Source: Gracilariopsis chorda (Eukaryota; Rhodophyta; Florideophyceae; Gracilariales; Gracilariaceae). From it: 64,000 nt of DNA. The number at the start of each line of letters is the position of its first letter. Position 1 is the stretch's first letter. Position numbers and translations under genes: made by a program. A model generated the notes under the pieces. It was not told the DNA's origin, did no database searches, and worked only from the letters and a program-made list of their open reading frames with translations. Location: positions 103,601-167,600 of the forward strand of contig NBIV01000182.1 in assembly GCA_003194525.1 (NCBI GenBank), in the 5' to 3' direction. Of this stretch, positions 1-11,742 are shown piece after piece.

Positions 1-1
1 G

Positions 2-325
2 CAGTGGCCGCTACCACAGCTCACGACAAAGCCGGAGTTATTGCTGAATACCCTCCTAAGGGATATTATACCGCACCGCGGGCAACCTTCACAAGGGAGT
101 ACAACCACCACCCGGCACGGCCGGCAGGTCTACGAACGAGAGTTCGTAGTAGACGGACTTGTCGGACACACCTGGGACCAGGATATTATTCTACAATACC
201 GCGCCCGCTGGTACGGGTATGATCCCAGTGGGGATACGTGGGAGCCAGTCGAACACCTCCCACGGTCGCAGGTCGTGCGATACCACACCGTTAAACGGGA
301 ACTGCGGCTCCAGCCACGCTGGTAA
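2..325 (+). CDS. Pol C-terminus with chromodomain (partial, copy 1)
   Basis: This is the C-terminal end of a Ty3/gypsy polyprotein, open from the window edge to a stop at 323-325. It contains a chromodomain: RQVYEREFVVD, then ILQYRARWYGYD and DTWEPVEHLP. The aromatic cage positions (F in EREF, W and Y in RWYGY) are kept, as expected for binding methylated histone tails; such domains steer chromovirus integration to chromatin (family knowledge). Relative to copy 3 the extreme C-terminus is longer, because an insertion near the usual stop adds about a dozen residues. The coding sequence contains a perfect 8-bp stem with a GAGA loop (130-149) that is conserved in all three copies. The rest of pol lies outside the window. 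Confidence 0.9.
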   Translation, partial: QWPLPQLTTKPELLLNTLLRDIIPHRGQPSQGSTTTTRHGRQVYEREFVVDGLVGHTWDQDIILQYRARWYGYDPSGDTWEPVEHLPRSQVVRYHTVKRELRLQPRW

Positions 326-532
326 ATGCCCAAGTTGGGTAACGTTGCCGCGCGAGCGGAGGGCCATAGGAAAGGATAACAAGGCAAAGTACGTCGAAGA
401 CGGGGAACTCAAACGAAAATCACCATTCTAAACGGGAAAGTTTATCCAAGGGAGCAGCTAGCTCCCCACAACACTATACTACACTAGCTGGCGATGCCAG
501 GAAAGAAGAACCAGGGAACTGGACTAGAGGTT

Positions 533-2403
533 TCACTCACCACCATCGTCTGGGGCGTAACCACCCACAAGGCGGTAAGCCAACGCGTCCGCCATGGCGG
601 TGACATCCCCCGATACATGGGCAGCGCTTAGACCGGCACTCCGGAGAAAACGTGCGATGATCTCGTTTTCATTCGCCGTCACCCCGCTGGGGATAGAAGG
701 TCCGGCACTCTCCGCCCAAGGGTCAGCAGCCGGCTCGGCCGAAGGTACCCCCTCTGGGGAAGCTTCCGCGCTAGCGCCGGTTTGCTCTACGTCCATCACC
801 CCGGGTTCTTCGGGTTCGGTATCGACCATTGGGTCATCCTCGCCGTATGCGCAGTAGTAGTCGTCGGAATTGACGTACCCCACTGGGTGGTCTCCGGCAC
901 ATGCCGGGGCGCATCGCGAAGCTGGCGCGTCTCCTCAGAGGAAATCTCCCGGAACTCCCAGGGGTCAAAGCAGATAAAATCCCCCGCAAGGGCGGTGTTT
1001 CTACCCAGTCCCGGATCACCGGTGTTACCGTTGCCGCCGTCCAGACGACCGCTTTGCTCCAGCGTGACCTCACTCCAGCTATCGCTGTCGATGTACCCAA
1101 GTAATTAGAGGACCTCTTCATTGTTGGCCTGGCCCCCAAGGGGGATGCAAAGATCCAAATTGCGGATTGCTGCCCGCACACGCGTTGGAAGGAACCAGAG
1201 ACGATACTGGTTGTACGCCTCGTTGAGGATATAAGCCGCAGTGCGGGCCGCCCAATCCGTAAACAATATGGACCACAACCCCGACCGGGGATCCTGCATG
1301 AGCAGCGAACCGAGGTACGTAAGTACCGGCGGGAGTTCTATGTAGCACCCCCGGCAGGCTTCATGGAAGCGCCACCACTCGGTGAGTGCTAGATACCGAC
1401 CTAGTCGGTGAGGCGGCGCAATCTGCTCTATCTCCACGTTCTGGTACGGGATAAAATACCCGAATCGGGATCACTAACACCACTCATAGCGGAGGAAGTT
1501 TTGGAGAAAGTTGGACCGGTATTGCCGGGGAAGATACCTGAACTCCGCACGAATAATCGGTCGCTCCCAATAAAGGGCTTCTTGCCGCGGTGCGGGGAAA
1601 TTCCTCCAACCGATTGTTCCGAGGCGGAACAGGTTCTCGCCGTACCCAATCTCCCCGCGAGTGCGGAAGTGGCTAACGTGGCAGCCAAACTCCGGCGGGA
1701 CCGGTACATCGAACGGATCCCGGCTTTGCCGTTGGTATGCCATGCGCGTCAACGCGTTCTGCGCCGCAGCGGCGGTCTCGCCCAAATTCCTTCGGAGGTG
1801 GTGACATGGAATCGCAATCCGGTGACGCCAATCCCACGATGTGGTGACTGCTCTGGGCAGATCCCCCGGAAGGGTGTCTGAGCCATCCGCATAAGCGGTG
1901 ACCAATCCCTCATTGAGGACAGCGACCTGGTGAAACCACTGGGCAAGGCGCAGGCGCAACGCATGATTCCGATTCATCGGGTTGAGCCCCACCAGGTGTT
2001 GTAAGTTGGCCACCGGAGGGGTTCCGGAGGATCCCACCGAAGGTGGTAGTGCGAAGAGATGGTCGGCTGCAGCAGCCACATTTCCCGGTTGTACCGGAGG
2101 TTGAACGTCCTGAGGCAGGAAAACTGACCGGAAACCGGTGGTGTATCGCCCGAGAGACCTCGGAGGTTGGCTGTTGTTGTTTATGTTGTTGTCGTTGTTC
2201 ATTTCTCCCTCTTCGAGGGTGGTTGTTGTTGTTTGTCGGAGTGCACTCGGTGACGAGGAAGTGCGGAGGCGAGGAGAGGAAATAACAGCTGCAGTAGCAG
2301 GGAGTGGTGACTCTGGTGCAGAGGGATCTAGCGGAGAACCGGAGACGGCGCACGCACTTTTATCACCCATTTTCGTCTGGGAATCCTCCGCGTCCGCGGT
2401 CAT
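533..2403 (-). pseudogene. Antisense ORF of the Ty3/gypsy family, copy 1 (unknown protein, broken)
   Basis: This gene runs opposite to the retrotransposon, from just inside the 3' LTR towards pol. The first ATG is at 2403 (MTADAEDSQ), the second at 2370 (MGDKSA), and a third conserved Met begins MNNDNNINN. The N-terminus is low-complexity (T, N, S, P). A well-ordered middle follows, with motifs such as TTSWDWRHRIAIP, DVPVPPEFG, RGEIGYGE and RAEFRYLPRQYRSNFLQNF, and the C-terminus is acidic, ending APDDGGE. The gene is inactivated here: TAG at 1474, TGA just after, TAA at 1105 (CAA in the other copies), and a 1-nt loss near 895 that moves the end into another frame (883-533). Intact length would be about 600 codons. 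I recognise no Pfam-type domain. Antisense extra ORFs are known in plant Tat-lineage elements, but I cannot show homology. Confidence 0.8.
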
Positions 2404-2414
2404 TTTCCCGTCTT

Positions 2415-2425
2415 AGGGGGGGATA
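2415..2425 (+). other. Polypurine tract, copy 1
   Basis: A run of seven G flanked by purines (AGGGGGGGATA) lies directly before the 3' LTR start TGAAGTG. This is the expected primer site for plus-strand DNA synthesis, and the same tract sits at the same place in copies 2 and 3. Confidence 0.85.
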
Positions 2426-3256
2426 TGAAGTGAAACGCGCTCAGGGAGGGATTCTTGGTACTTGAATGCTTTCCCGATATTATCGGTTGTGTAGTTTGTA
2501 TATGAACTACGCCCCACAATGGTGGATATGGACACGTGGGACACGGTTTTGGGTCAATTGGCGGCTGGCCACAGTAGTGGATGTTGCCACCGAATGTGGA
2601 GTATTTTAGTTAATTTTATTTATTATTTCACACCCATTTCTGGGAAGCTAGTACTTAGTGCGACGGCGCACTGCCGTCGCAGCAATAAACCTTCCCCAAC
2701 AAGGGACCACACCCTGGGGAAATGGCTCTAGTTGTTGCCGCTTCCGTGCGTTCTCAACTTCTCCTTGGAGGGAAACGCCGTGAACCACGGGACCTCTAAC
2801 CCCCTTGCACACCTAAAGAGACCCATCCTTGGGAGTATAATTGTTCCAATCACATTGGTCTTGCGCCCTGTATAGGGAGTCCTGTCCACCGGCATTGCCG
2901 TATTTGTTTGTCGCTCTCGCGACTCACCCTCGCCCATTCTTCCTCCTTTCCCTTCTCTCTTCCTCCTTTCCCCCTTTCAGGGTACTACATCCCGCTACCC
3001 GCGGTCCTCGTGTGCGCATCCGTCCACAAACCCCCACTTACGTGGAAACATACCTCTACTGAGGATCACACTCCGCTCACGCGGATACCGATTCTTCGCC
3101 TTCACCTCCCTGCGCAAGTCGCGACAGGTGTCCCTGGTCTTACAAACCAGCTTCGCCGTCACACCCCTGGGTGGGCTCTACCCAACTTGGTTCACCTTGT
3201 GAGAGGAAGATCCCGAACGTCTTTCGGTTTTTTCCCCTTTGGGGCATTGCATCACA
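2426..3256 (+). repeat. 3' LTR of copy 1 (831 bp)
   Basis: The repeat starts TGAAGTGAAACG and ends GCATCACA, so it has TG...CA ends. It matches the LTRs at 10916-11742, 21669-22493, 52254-53078 and 63089-63917 along its whole length. It contains an A/T-rich stretch (about 2600-2635), a G/C hairpin (2659-2681, 9-bp stem with loop GCACT), and a pyrimidine-rich tract ending CAGGG (about 2938-2983). The right arm of the hairpin has one change compared with copy 3. It is followed directly by AGCAATAAAC, which could act as a poly(A) signal region. Confidence 0.92.
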
Positions 3257-3261
3257 TTGCT

Positions 3262-5536
3262 AACGGAAACAGAAGTGGTCTGGCCCGAATTGGCTTGGAG
3301 GCCACCGAATTCGGCCTCTTATAGACAATGGGTCTACATGAATACCCTCTAGTTCAGCATACTAGGTCTAGTGAATAACTCATAATAAACTGTCACGGGA
3401 CACGTTCCTGCCATGAAAACCCAGCTTGGCAAAGACATTGTCTATCTTAAGTTATCTTCTGTCTATAATACCCTTCGATGTCTCTGTTCAGATTCAATAC
3501 TCTTGCTCCAGCAACCACATGATATTACAGATAGTTGGAACCTCTATGATTCCCAAGATGACAGACGGTTCTAGTTCGTCATATTATTTCGTTCCATACT
3601 AGACGTTCATTGATATGGTGGTTGAGGAGTCCGAGGATATGTAAACCCGTCATGCCGGCAACTACTGCACAAGATGCTAGCGATGGAATACCTTCCAGCA
3701 TCAGGGGGTTTGGTTGGTGCAACGATTTACTAGTGGAGGTGGAGGACATACTGCGTCCCATATCTGAAAATGAGACCACGATGGAAATTTGGTATGCCAA
3801 GGTCAAGGGTATTATCACACAGGCACCCGCTTTATATGTGGGCGAATGGCCTGTTATTTGCTGCAAACTATTGCGGCTTGAATATCGTTGCTCTGCTTCT
3901 ACCTTTAGTCGGTACCCGTCTAGACAAGTAAATATATTCCTTGCTTTGTTTCAAAATAGTATTCTCTGTGGCGGTACAGGGCCCACTGGGGTACGGTTTG
4001 GGACTCAGGCGGAGTGCAGCGACCTGGCTCGCGCAACGAGACGCTGCAAAAGGCAGTGTCCACGCTGAAGGGTAGTAACCGCTGTTTGGAGCATGGGCTG
4101 CTCAAAGGGAGGCAGTCTGTTGCTTTTAGTCACATTAATTGCAGCATGAATGAGCGGAATCGGGAGTGGGGAGGAAGGACGAAGAGCCAGCCTTCGAGCT
4201 GCCGCATTCGAGGGACGGAGAATGTCGCTCTCTTCCGCGGGGGCGCTTGGTGGTTGTGGGTGCTTTTTTTTTGGTGGAAGTAGGGGAGAAAAGGTGCCTC
4301 TGAAATGCGATTAGATCTCAAACAGACTGCCCCTCTCGCCTATATCTTCTAAGGCCAAAATATGGGGGGAAAACCCCTGACAGACACCTTGTGGTTACGG
4401 ATAACACTCCTCCACAGTAAGACCCTCAGCTGGGCCTTGCTCAATACCCGAGGGTGCACCATAAATTTTCCCCGTGGTATGTACCCAATGGGTACCAGGA
4501 ACAGTGCGACTAATAGGTAGCGGGGCAGTAACCCCCGAAAAAAATGTTGGAGCAGCGTGGTACACAACAACAACAGTGGGGGGTGCACTGGGTGCCGGGA
4601 AAGGAACTGCAATGAAAACATTACCAACAGCACCTTGCCCACCAGAGGTAGGCAACGGAACATCAAAGGCTTCGAGAAGTGGATCAATAATGGCGGAGGC
4701 GGAGTGGAAGAGAATTGAGAGTTCAACAAACGGTTGGGTGAGCGAACGGTAAAGCTTTGCTTTGAAAGTGCTGTGCAAAGTGCCAAGCTGGATCAAAGTG
4801 GTGACATATTCAACTATGCTGACGTCAGCATGCAGAGGAATCTAAGCTTCTCGAAGGGCCAGAGCTTCCTGCAGGGAACGAGGACCGAAAAAGTTGAGGC
4901 AAATCAAGCTCATGATTTGAATACGCATGACGACTCCAGTCACGAAGAAAGCTATCATGAGTTTCCCAAAAAGGTTGACCAGGAGCAATGAAGAGAGCGT
5001 TTAGTGTTAAATGTAGAGATCGGGGTATGACGACCCAGAGTGCGCATAGTAGCAGGTTTACCACCATCCAGGGTCTCGACCACATGGGCGTAGGGAGTAA
5101 CCCTCACAAGCGTTCAATTTGGCAGAGAATCTGTGCCTGAAAAAGGCCAAAATTTATGGAAAGACGCACATATTTGAACAAGTGTTTAAGAATTAAACAC
5201 GCGCTGGTCACCAACGGCTTAATTTAGCAGACGGGAAAGCTGCAACACTATCCTCGCTAACGGAAGTGATGCATAGCAAGCAATCCCGAAGTGGCTTCGT
5301 TCTGCGTGGTCGATTCGGTGCCCGCCTTTGGGACTTTCATGGCTTTTTTCGGCCAGAATGCAATACATTTGTCTTCAAAATCTACAAAATTATGCGCTGG
5401 AGCCAACTGCAGAAATTTTTTTTCTATCCAACTGACCTACATTTTCTTTGAATGGACCAAGATTCTCTTCGTTCTTCCCACTATTCTCTTGGTTTTCTCC
5501 AGTCCGAACCGACGCAGATCCCATTGCATCAATGGC
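3262..5536. other. Intergenic span without a recognised gene
   Basis: I find only short open frames. On the minus strand, two frames between 5085 and 4349 (residues such as LLLCALWVVIPRSLH, then LGTLHSTFKAKLYRSLTQPF and hydrophobic Pro-rich sequence) could be one decayed coding strip, but no family is evident. On the plus strand, 3610-4068 is open for 152 codons (LVEVEDILRPISENE) and is also unassigned. No repeats or RNA genes were seen. Confidence 0.4.
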
Positions 5537-7195
5537 CTACATAGTGGCGTTAGGTGTCGCAATAATACCATTCGTGAGTCTCAGAGCAGGAGCACCGCCC
5601 GGTTTGGCGCCAGGCCTTGCTTTGTTTGGCGTCATGGCAGGCTCCAGAAGCCATATAGCACAATTCGCAGAGGAATTTGGTTGCATTACATTCTTTACTT
5701 GACGGAGAAATTCACTGGAATCTCTCACCGTCCGAGCTATTTTACGCACTCTCTGTGAAATGATGTTGTCGCCAAATCGGGGACTTCCTGTGGCCAGAAG
5801 GTCAAACTTCGTGTTTGCGTTTGGTTTTGGAGTTGAAGTTGTGGCAAAACTCATGATCTTTTCCGTATCTAAGGGGTATAATCTACAGTTATAAAAGCTT
5901 TTCACAGCAAGAGGCGCATCTAAAGAGCTATATGCAGCAGCAGCCAGTTTCATTTTCACAAACAAGCTCACATCAAGGTACGCACCAGTATACAGGAACA
6001 CATCCAATGCATTTTTGACTTCTTCTTTGAACATTTTCTTTATGCGATCGTCACAGGGTCGGAGAAAGTGAGAAGTATTGCCAGGGAGTGGAATCACTTC
6101 AATGTTTTTGGCAGGCGCAGCATCGATCCACCCCAATCCCTTGCGTGAACTATGGCCATCAATATACAGAAGAATCTTTTCTTCGTGCGGAACAAACTTG
6201 CTTGCAAAAGAGTTGAAGTGGATAGCTAGATTTGAAAGTAAGTCCTTGGTGATCGATCCTTTGGGGGTGCACGCGATTGTAGTGCTTTTGGGAAGGCAAT
6301 ATTCTTCGCCTAGCCATTAGTAATCTGATGGCAGCTTTCCGTTTACATTTTATGGTACCGGTTTCATCCACTTTTTCACTGGCTTCTTCCCTTATGCAAT
6401 GAAAAACATTAGTGCCATGTGTCCTGCAGCACAACTTATTATAACGGACGTAAGATAAATTCCCAACGTCTTTTATTTTCATTCGCAGGCCGCCGTTTTT
6501 CCGATTAGCCACACTAAATGCGCTATAGCGATGTCCGTATGAGACCAATATAGCTGTCTCATCAAGGTTCCAGATTTTTCACGGATCTGTAAAGATGCCT
6601 GGCATCTCTCGTTTGACGTTATTTATCACTTCAACTAAAGTCTGGAAATGTTCTTTGTTTTGCTCGTTAATAGTTTTCAATACTACGTTTTCCGTCCTGC
6701 GCATTTTCAGTGGGCGGTTTTATGCCTTAGACGAGCGCAGAGCCCACATGTACGGCAATTTATTTTTGAAAGTCTCACGACCATCCTTAGCAACTTGCAC
6801 CATCATGGAGCGCATTTCATGCTCCCCGATGGTGAAAGCTCGTTCAGACGCAAAAATCATGGGTTATACTATCATATTCTCTTCTGAGGAATTCAGAACT
6901 GGTTTGCGTCCCGCGCAGTGCTTTGCTGGGGTGAGAAGCGCGTAGAGTGCCTGGTTTTGGCTTTCCATTATTGCTTTTCTGATGCTATAGATAGTGAGGT
7001 TGGTAATTGACGTTGCTGTGGAAACATCTGCTACAGTATGGTCCTGTCTGATTAAGTTTGCTGCTTCACGGCTGCATCACTGCAAATCCTCTCGCCGTAT
7101 GTGGTCGGCCTCTATTTTGGCCATCTCGCGTCGCATTGATAGGGTAATGGTGTGTGTGGTGTCTTGGAACGCTACGAAAGTTCTCGAGGGGTGAA
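5537..7195 (-). pseudogene. Decayed pogo/Tigger-type (DDE_1) transposase, relic 1
   Basis: Read from about 7195 down to 5537, one frame gives a broken transposase of the DDE_1 family (Tc1/mariner superfamily). Recognisable pieces are an N-terminal stretch with AGRKPVLNSSEENMI, then KIWNLDETAILVSYG (first catalytic D, as in the family motif N-x-D-E-T), ILLYIDGHSSRKG (second D) and EVIPLPGNTSHFLRPCDD (third acidic position after the P-x-x-T-S-H motif). At least three in-frame stops interrupt the first part, and a frameshift near 6300 moves the catalytic core into the frame open from 6136 to 5537. Neither stretch can make a functional enzyme. It is not the same sequence as the pogo-type element at 41542-43566, so it is a separate, older lineage. 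No terminal repeats were found. Confidence 0.75.
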
Positions 7196-7393
7196 GCAAA
7201 ACTACCGCGGCGGGTTTGGGAGCCTGTCTGTGAGTTGTTTATGAGCTACACGCAACCGACCAAATCTGGAGAGGGCTCTGCCAAATTAAGCCCTTTGCTA
7301 AGTTGAGCCCTTTTGCGGGTTCTCATTATCCGTAGTCGTATCACCAGGAAGATGTCTTTTATCGCGTGAAGTGACCTTACAGGTTTCTTAATC

Positions 7394-9290
7394 CTACCCT
7401 TTCCAACACTGGCCATCGCGCCACGAATGGTTTTCAGACGCATCGGAATAGGCCTCCAACTGCTCCGTGGTATGCAAAGTATTCATAACAATGTCCGAAA
7501 TGCCAAGGGGGCAAATGAGCATGATAAAACAAATTTGAAAACGGAAAAGAAGACCATGAGGGGAGAACCCATGGGTATAGATGACCATCTCCGGACATCG
7601 GCAGTTCCAATCGATACCAAACCGGGCAGCTTCCAAAGCACTTATGGCCACAGGATGGCCCACTTGCACACCACGACGGATCAAACGGTGTGATACCAAG
7701 CACTACCATCACAGGTTTGGCTGCCGAGATAAGCGAGTACGGGCGGAGTAGGAAAACAAAGCCATTGGGCGAACTCATACAGGTGCCATTGTTTGGGTGG
7801 TTGAGTATACCATTTGATGCGGTTTTCCGTACTCTGGGAGAAATATTTTAGTGGTATGAAGGCGTTGCGTGACGGGGAATAAACTCTTGCGATGTCGTAT
7901 CAGGCAGCATCCTAGTCCGACCTGGAATGGTCGACCCAATGTATCTTGTCATAAGGACTCGCGAATGCCACGAGATAAGTATCAGAGATGAGCACCCCCG
8001 ATGGCAGGTCGGCTTTTTGGGTAGTCTCAACCAGGTGACGGAAATATAACAGTTCACCATCGCACTGTAAGAGTAGGCTCTTACCAAAACAAAACTGACT
8101 TTACAAACTGGAGGCTGGTCTCCTCGAATGACTTGGACTGGTTCCACGTCATTCGACTCTTATACTGAAGGAGACGTCCGTTCATGGCTGTTTGATTCGA
8201 ATTCAAACAGCCACAACCTCTCCACTACTACAATACGGGTACGAACGGTTGCGATGCAATGCTTGTATTACACGCACCACAAATTAACTAAACTGATGGG
8301 AGCCGTATCGGAGATGCAATACCTGGAGGGTGCATAATAGCCACGTTTTTAGAGATAACTGTGACGAGCTGGAAAGTGACAGCATTCCGTACTTCTCTTC
8401 GAAAGGGGCCTGCGGCCAGCTGTTGACCATACACCGGCGCCATGGTGCGTACTATGTGAAATTGGGCTACTCCTATGCATGATAAACCGGCTTCGTTACT
8501 GGTATGGGCCATTAAGTAGCCATTAGTAGGTCCTTCCGTAAATAAGATGCGGAAAGTCCAAATCGTCCTGGCTCTGCCTTTTCTGCCGCTGTCAGAGTGT
8601 TGAAGTTTGCATCGTACGCTACAACACCAGTGGGATATACGCAGTGCGCTGTATTCTGAACGGCACTATCCTGTGAAGAAGAGGTGAGCGGTACCCAAAC
8701 AGTCTGGCTGAGCCCATGACGGCTTCGTCGCAACCGAGAACCCTTCATGGGATCAGTGGTACTTCTGCTGACTCTCCGGTCAAAGCCGTGAATGCTTCGA
8801 GAACCTGGAGCTGAATTGGTGATACGGGAACCAGAAGGATGACGATCATCTTCCGGGCGTGAGCGTAAGTATTCGATGGGAACTAATGTGGTCGTGGTTG
8901 CCGTAGCCACAATGTGTGCTTCTTTTTCGTACTCGTTGGAGACAACACAATAAAACTGCAATTTAAATCTCAACCCAACGCTCATCTCCGTGATGTAGCT
9001 CACCAGATGGTATTCTTATCACTCATCATCCCCACTGAATGTGGTCACACGTTGGCCACCATTGGTAGCCGAAGCTGCAACACCATTAAGGTGACGGCTG
9101 TCGACAATGGAAGTTAAAAGGGTCGCGGAGAAATAAAGGGTAGGACAGACACGCTGACAGATGGAGTTAAAGCTGTCGCCCACTTTGAGACGCCCGGGGA
9201 CGGTTTTTATGCAGCCTTTGTCAGTTCGCAACGGCAGCGTGACAGGCATTCCTTGAAGAAATATCTGACGTTTTACGAATAGGTACTAGC
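7394..9290 (-). pseudogene. Decayed minus-strand coding strip of unknown family
   Basis: Several minus-strand frames follow one another as if parts of one old gene. From 9285 to 9019 the frame is open (VKRQIFLQGMPVTLPLRTD). After TGA and TAA it stays in the same frame from 9003 to 8512 (YCVVSNEYEKEAHIV, TVWVPLTSSSQDS, CVYPTGVVAYDANF). A stop overlapping an ATG (TAATG at 8510-8514) leads into 8512-8288 (HTSNEAGLSCIGVAQFH). Around 8100-7800 another frame reads CDGELLYFRHLVETTQ and LVAFASPYDKIHWVDHS with two stops, and 7699-7394 gives EAARFGIDWNC. These residues look protein-like, not random, but I recognise no family. A captured structural or viral-type protein is possible but unproven. Confidence 0.35.
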
Positions 9291-10796
9291 ACCGATAACG
9301 GACATGAAGCTTCACCTCGATAAACATGGAACCGGCGTGATCTGTGGATTAAATAATTGAGCACGGCGCTCCTCCGCATTGTTGTATCGCTCAGAGATCG
9401 TAATAACCGATAGGAGAAAGGTGTGTAGTGTAGAAGGAGAGGCTGCAAGGCGCTTGCCCCAGACACTTCGCATCGTGGACGACGTGTGTAGGCACGTACC
9501 GGGAAGGGGTAGTTAATTTCTTGTTTACAGTATTCCCATCTAGGTATTCATTGCTGGAGACGTGCCACTAGATTGCAACTTAAAAGATGGCACACATGTC
9601 GCATGTGCATTCAGGTTGATCCTAATTATCCTTTAGTTGAGTTAGAGGTTCTAACCTCATCCCGAGAAATGTCATGTACACTTTGAATTATTGCTATATA
9701 TCTTGGTTTCTACAGTCGACCACTTCGTTAACTCAGGAAAACATAGGCCTTACAGTCCATTAGGCGCATTGGAATTAAAACTACATAGTACTTACTCCTA
9801 GCTAGTCGAATATCTAACAACCAGAGTAGTTAAGTACTGCTACTTACCAATCGGTTGCTAATCTACCACTTCGATGTTGAGATCTTGCGGCGCTCTATGT
9901 AAAAGCATTAAAGCAAGTTTTCCTGCTCGTATAAGACAATATCATAGTTGTACAACACCTTGGAGTGCCACCTAGTGTTTATCGGACCGCTGACCTCATA
10001 TGAGGTCAAAACAATCAACTTTACATTTAATTTTAGTTATTTTGATCGGATGTTTTGCCTTTTGTAGTCTGCATAAGTTATGCAACATGTTTTTGTATAG
10101 CAAAAATTCTAAGCTTCTGTTGTTTATGCTATGTGAGAAGCAGAAACATAAGACAACCAGATGGTTTCAAAGAGATGTGCTTGTAAAATTTGACTAATTT
10201 ACTACAGAGCTTCAGAAAACCGGCTTTTTGATATCAAAAACGTACTTCTGATTCAAAAACACCGTTCCTGACACGAGTATGAAAGGTTCAAAACCTTCAA
10301 AAAATAATCATTTGGCTACATTACATCCGGGCGGATAGACAATAGTCTTCAACAAAGGCGGCTAGCATGTAGAAACAGTCATGTAGCCAATAAGGTTTGA
10401 GCTTTGCCACTGCTGCTGTTGCGTCTGAATTTTGTATTGCCAAGAAGCCTCTGGGTCACAGTAGATTTTCCGTGCGCTGAAAAGGGCATGCAATTGGATT
10501 TCTGGCGCAACGTCTATAGCCGATAGATGCATGCAAGAATTACTAAATATCCAAATTTGGTGTTCAAATAAACGGCTCGGAAATTGGAATCCATATCAGT
10601 GCCAAAAATATTGGCGGCATATATTCTACCGAAACGCCCGTCTTCAGTACATAATTGTTCATAAACCACAGTGTACACCAGCCCTTGTAGAGCATTCAGT
10701 TGTTTCAAGACGTTTGAGGTAATGGCTTGAAGTTCTAATGTCCCCGCCACCGATAACGTTCCGTGCTCTCCGTCCGTTAAACCTGCACTTAATAGA
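9291..10796. other. A/T-rich intergenic span
   Basis: There is no recognised gene. A plus-strand frame at 10000-10197 (65 codons, hydrophobic start then basic) and a minus-strand frame at 10858-10514 (GELDDILLSAGLTDGEHG, then NVLKQLNALQGLVY) are open but unassigned. The second overlaps the start of the DUF6818-like gene on the other strand, and it begins with a non-ATG codon. Confidence 0.4.
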
Positions 10797-10915
10797 ATGT
10801 CGTCTAACTCACCTCTTGCCCAACCCACTCGCAAAAGCAGTCCAAAGAAAGCTGCCAAGGTAGGAAAAGGTCGGACAGGTGTACCTAGCTACAACAAAAA
10901 TTGGGGTAACAGTCT
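10797..10915 (+). pseudogene. DUF6818-like (SANT/Myb-like) gene, 5' piece split by copy 2
   Basis: The frame opens with an ATG at 10797, encodes a basic start (MSSNSPLAQPTRKSSPKK) and runs YNKNWGNSL into the target duplication AGTCT, where retrotransposon copy 2 begins. Joining 10915 to 22499 keeps the frame and continues LEILERIEPIGTNMW. Together this matches the pattern I know for DUF6818 proteins of oomycetes: an aromatic start, then LLxxVExxxPxGxxxWxxVA, then xLKxKFxxxxxxKxxTGD. The family is thought to be a Myb/SANT-type DNA-binding fold of unknown role. The gene was therefore open on this strand when the element inserted, or had not yet decayed much. Confidence 0.6.
10911..10915. repeat. 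Target site duplication AGTCT (left side of copy 2)
   Basis: AGTCT here and AGTCT at 22494-22498 directly flank the two LTR ends of copy 2. A 5-bp duplication is typical of Ty3/gypsy integrases and proves that both ends of this copy are original. Confidence 0.93.
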
Positions 10916-11742
10916 TGTTGTGCAATGCTCCAAAGGGGAAAAACACCGAAAGACGTTCCGGATCTTCCTTCCACGAGGTGAACCCAGTTGGGTAGAGCCC
11001 TCCCAGAGGTGTCACGGCGAAGCCGGTTTGTAAGACCAAGGACACCTGTCGTGCCTCGCGCAGGGAGGTGAAGGCGAAGAATCGGTATCCGCGTGTGCGT
11101 GGTGTGATCCCCAGTAGAGGTATGTTTCCACGTAAGTGGGGGTGTGTGAGCGGATGCGCACACGAGGGCCATGGATAGCGGGAGGTGCTACCCTAAAATG
11201 GGGGAAAAGGAAGGGCGAAGAGGAGGAAGAGAGGACGAAGTGAGTCGCAAGAGGGACGAACAGATACGGCAATGTCGGTAGAAAGGACTCCCTATACAGG
11301 GCGAAACACCAATATGATTGGAACAATTATACTCCCAAGGATGGGCTTCTTTAGATGTGCAAGGGGGTTAGATGTCCCGTGGTTTACGGCGTTTCCCTCC
11401 AAGGAGGAGTAGAGCACGCGCGCAAGCGGCAACAACTAGAGCCAATTCCCCAGGTTGGGGTCCCTTGTTGGGGAAGGTTTACTGGTGCGACGGCAGTGCG
11501 CCGTCGCACTAAGTACTAGCTTCCCAGAAATGGGTGTGAAAATAATAAATAATATTAACCAAAATACTCCACATTTCGTGGCAACATCCACTACTGTGGC
11601 CAACCGCCAATTGACCCAAAACCGTGTCCCACGTGTCCATATCCACCATTGTGGGGCGTAGTTCAAGCACACACTACACAACCGATAATATCGGGAAAAC
11701 GATCAAGTACCCAGAATCCCTCCCTGAGGGCGTTGCATTTCA
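10916..11742 (-). repeat. 3' LTR of copy 2 (827 bp)
   Basis: In element direction it starts TGAAATGCAACG at 11742 and ends GCACAACA at 10916. It carries the family hairpin with a perfect 10-bp stem (11485-11509) and the antisense donor-like motif GTAAGT (about 11133). On the plus strand, which is the sense strand of the antisense gene, this LTR is the likely promoter and leader of that gene. Confidence 0.93.

Larger units (their letters stand above)
1..3256 (+). mobile_element. 3' part of Ty3/gypsy chromodomain retrotransposon, copy 1
   Basis: The window opens inside the element. What is present is the last part of pol with the chromodomain (2-325), an antisense gene (2403 down to 533), a G-rich polypurine tract (2415-2425) and a 3' LTR (2426-3256). 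The order and sequence match copies 2 (10916-22493) and 3 (52254-63917) of the same family. The 5 bp after the LTR, TTGCT (3257-3261), should be one half of the target duplication; its partner lies outside the window. The antisense gene is broken in this copy, so the copy looks old or inactive. Confidence 0.93.

Noticed and set aside
8510..8514. TAATG stop-start overlap as a coupled-translation signal
   Set aside because: The surrounding frames are decayed, so the overlap may be accidental.
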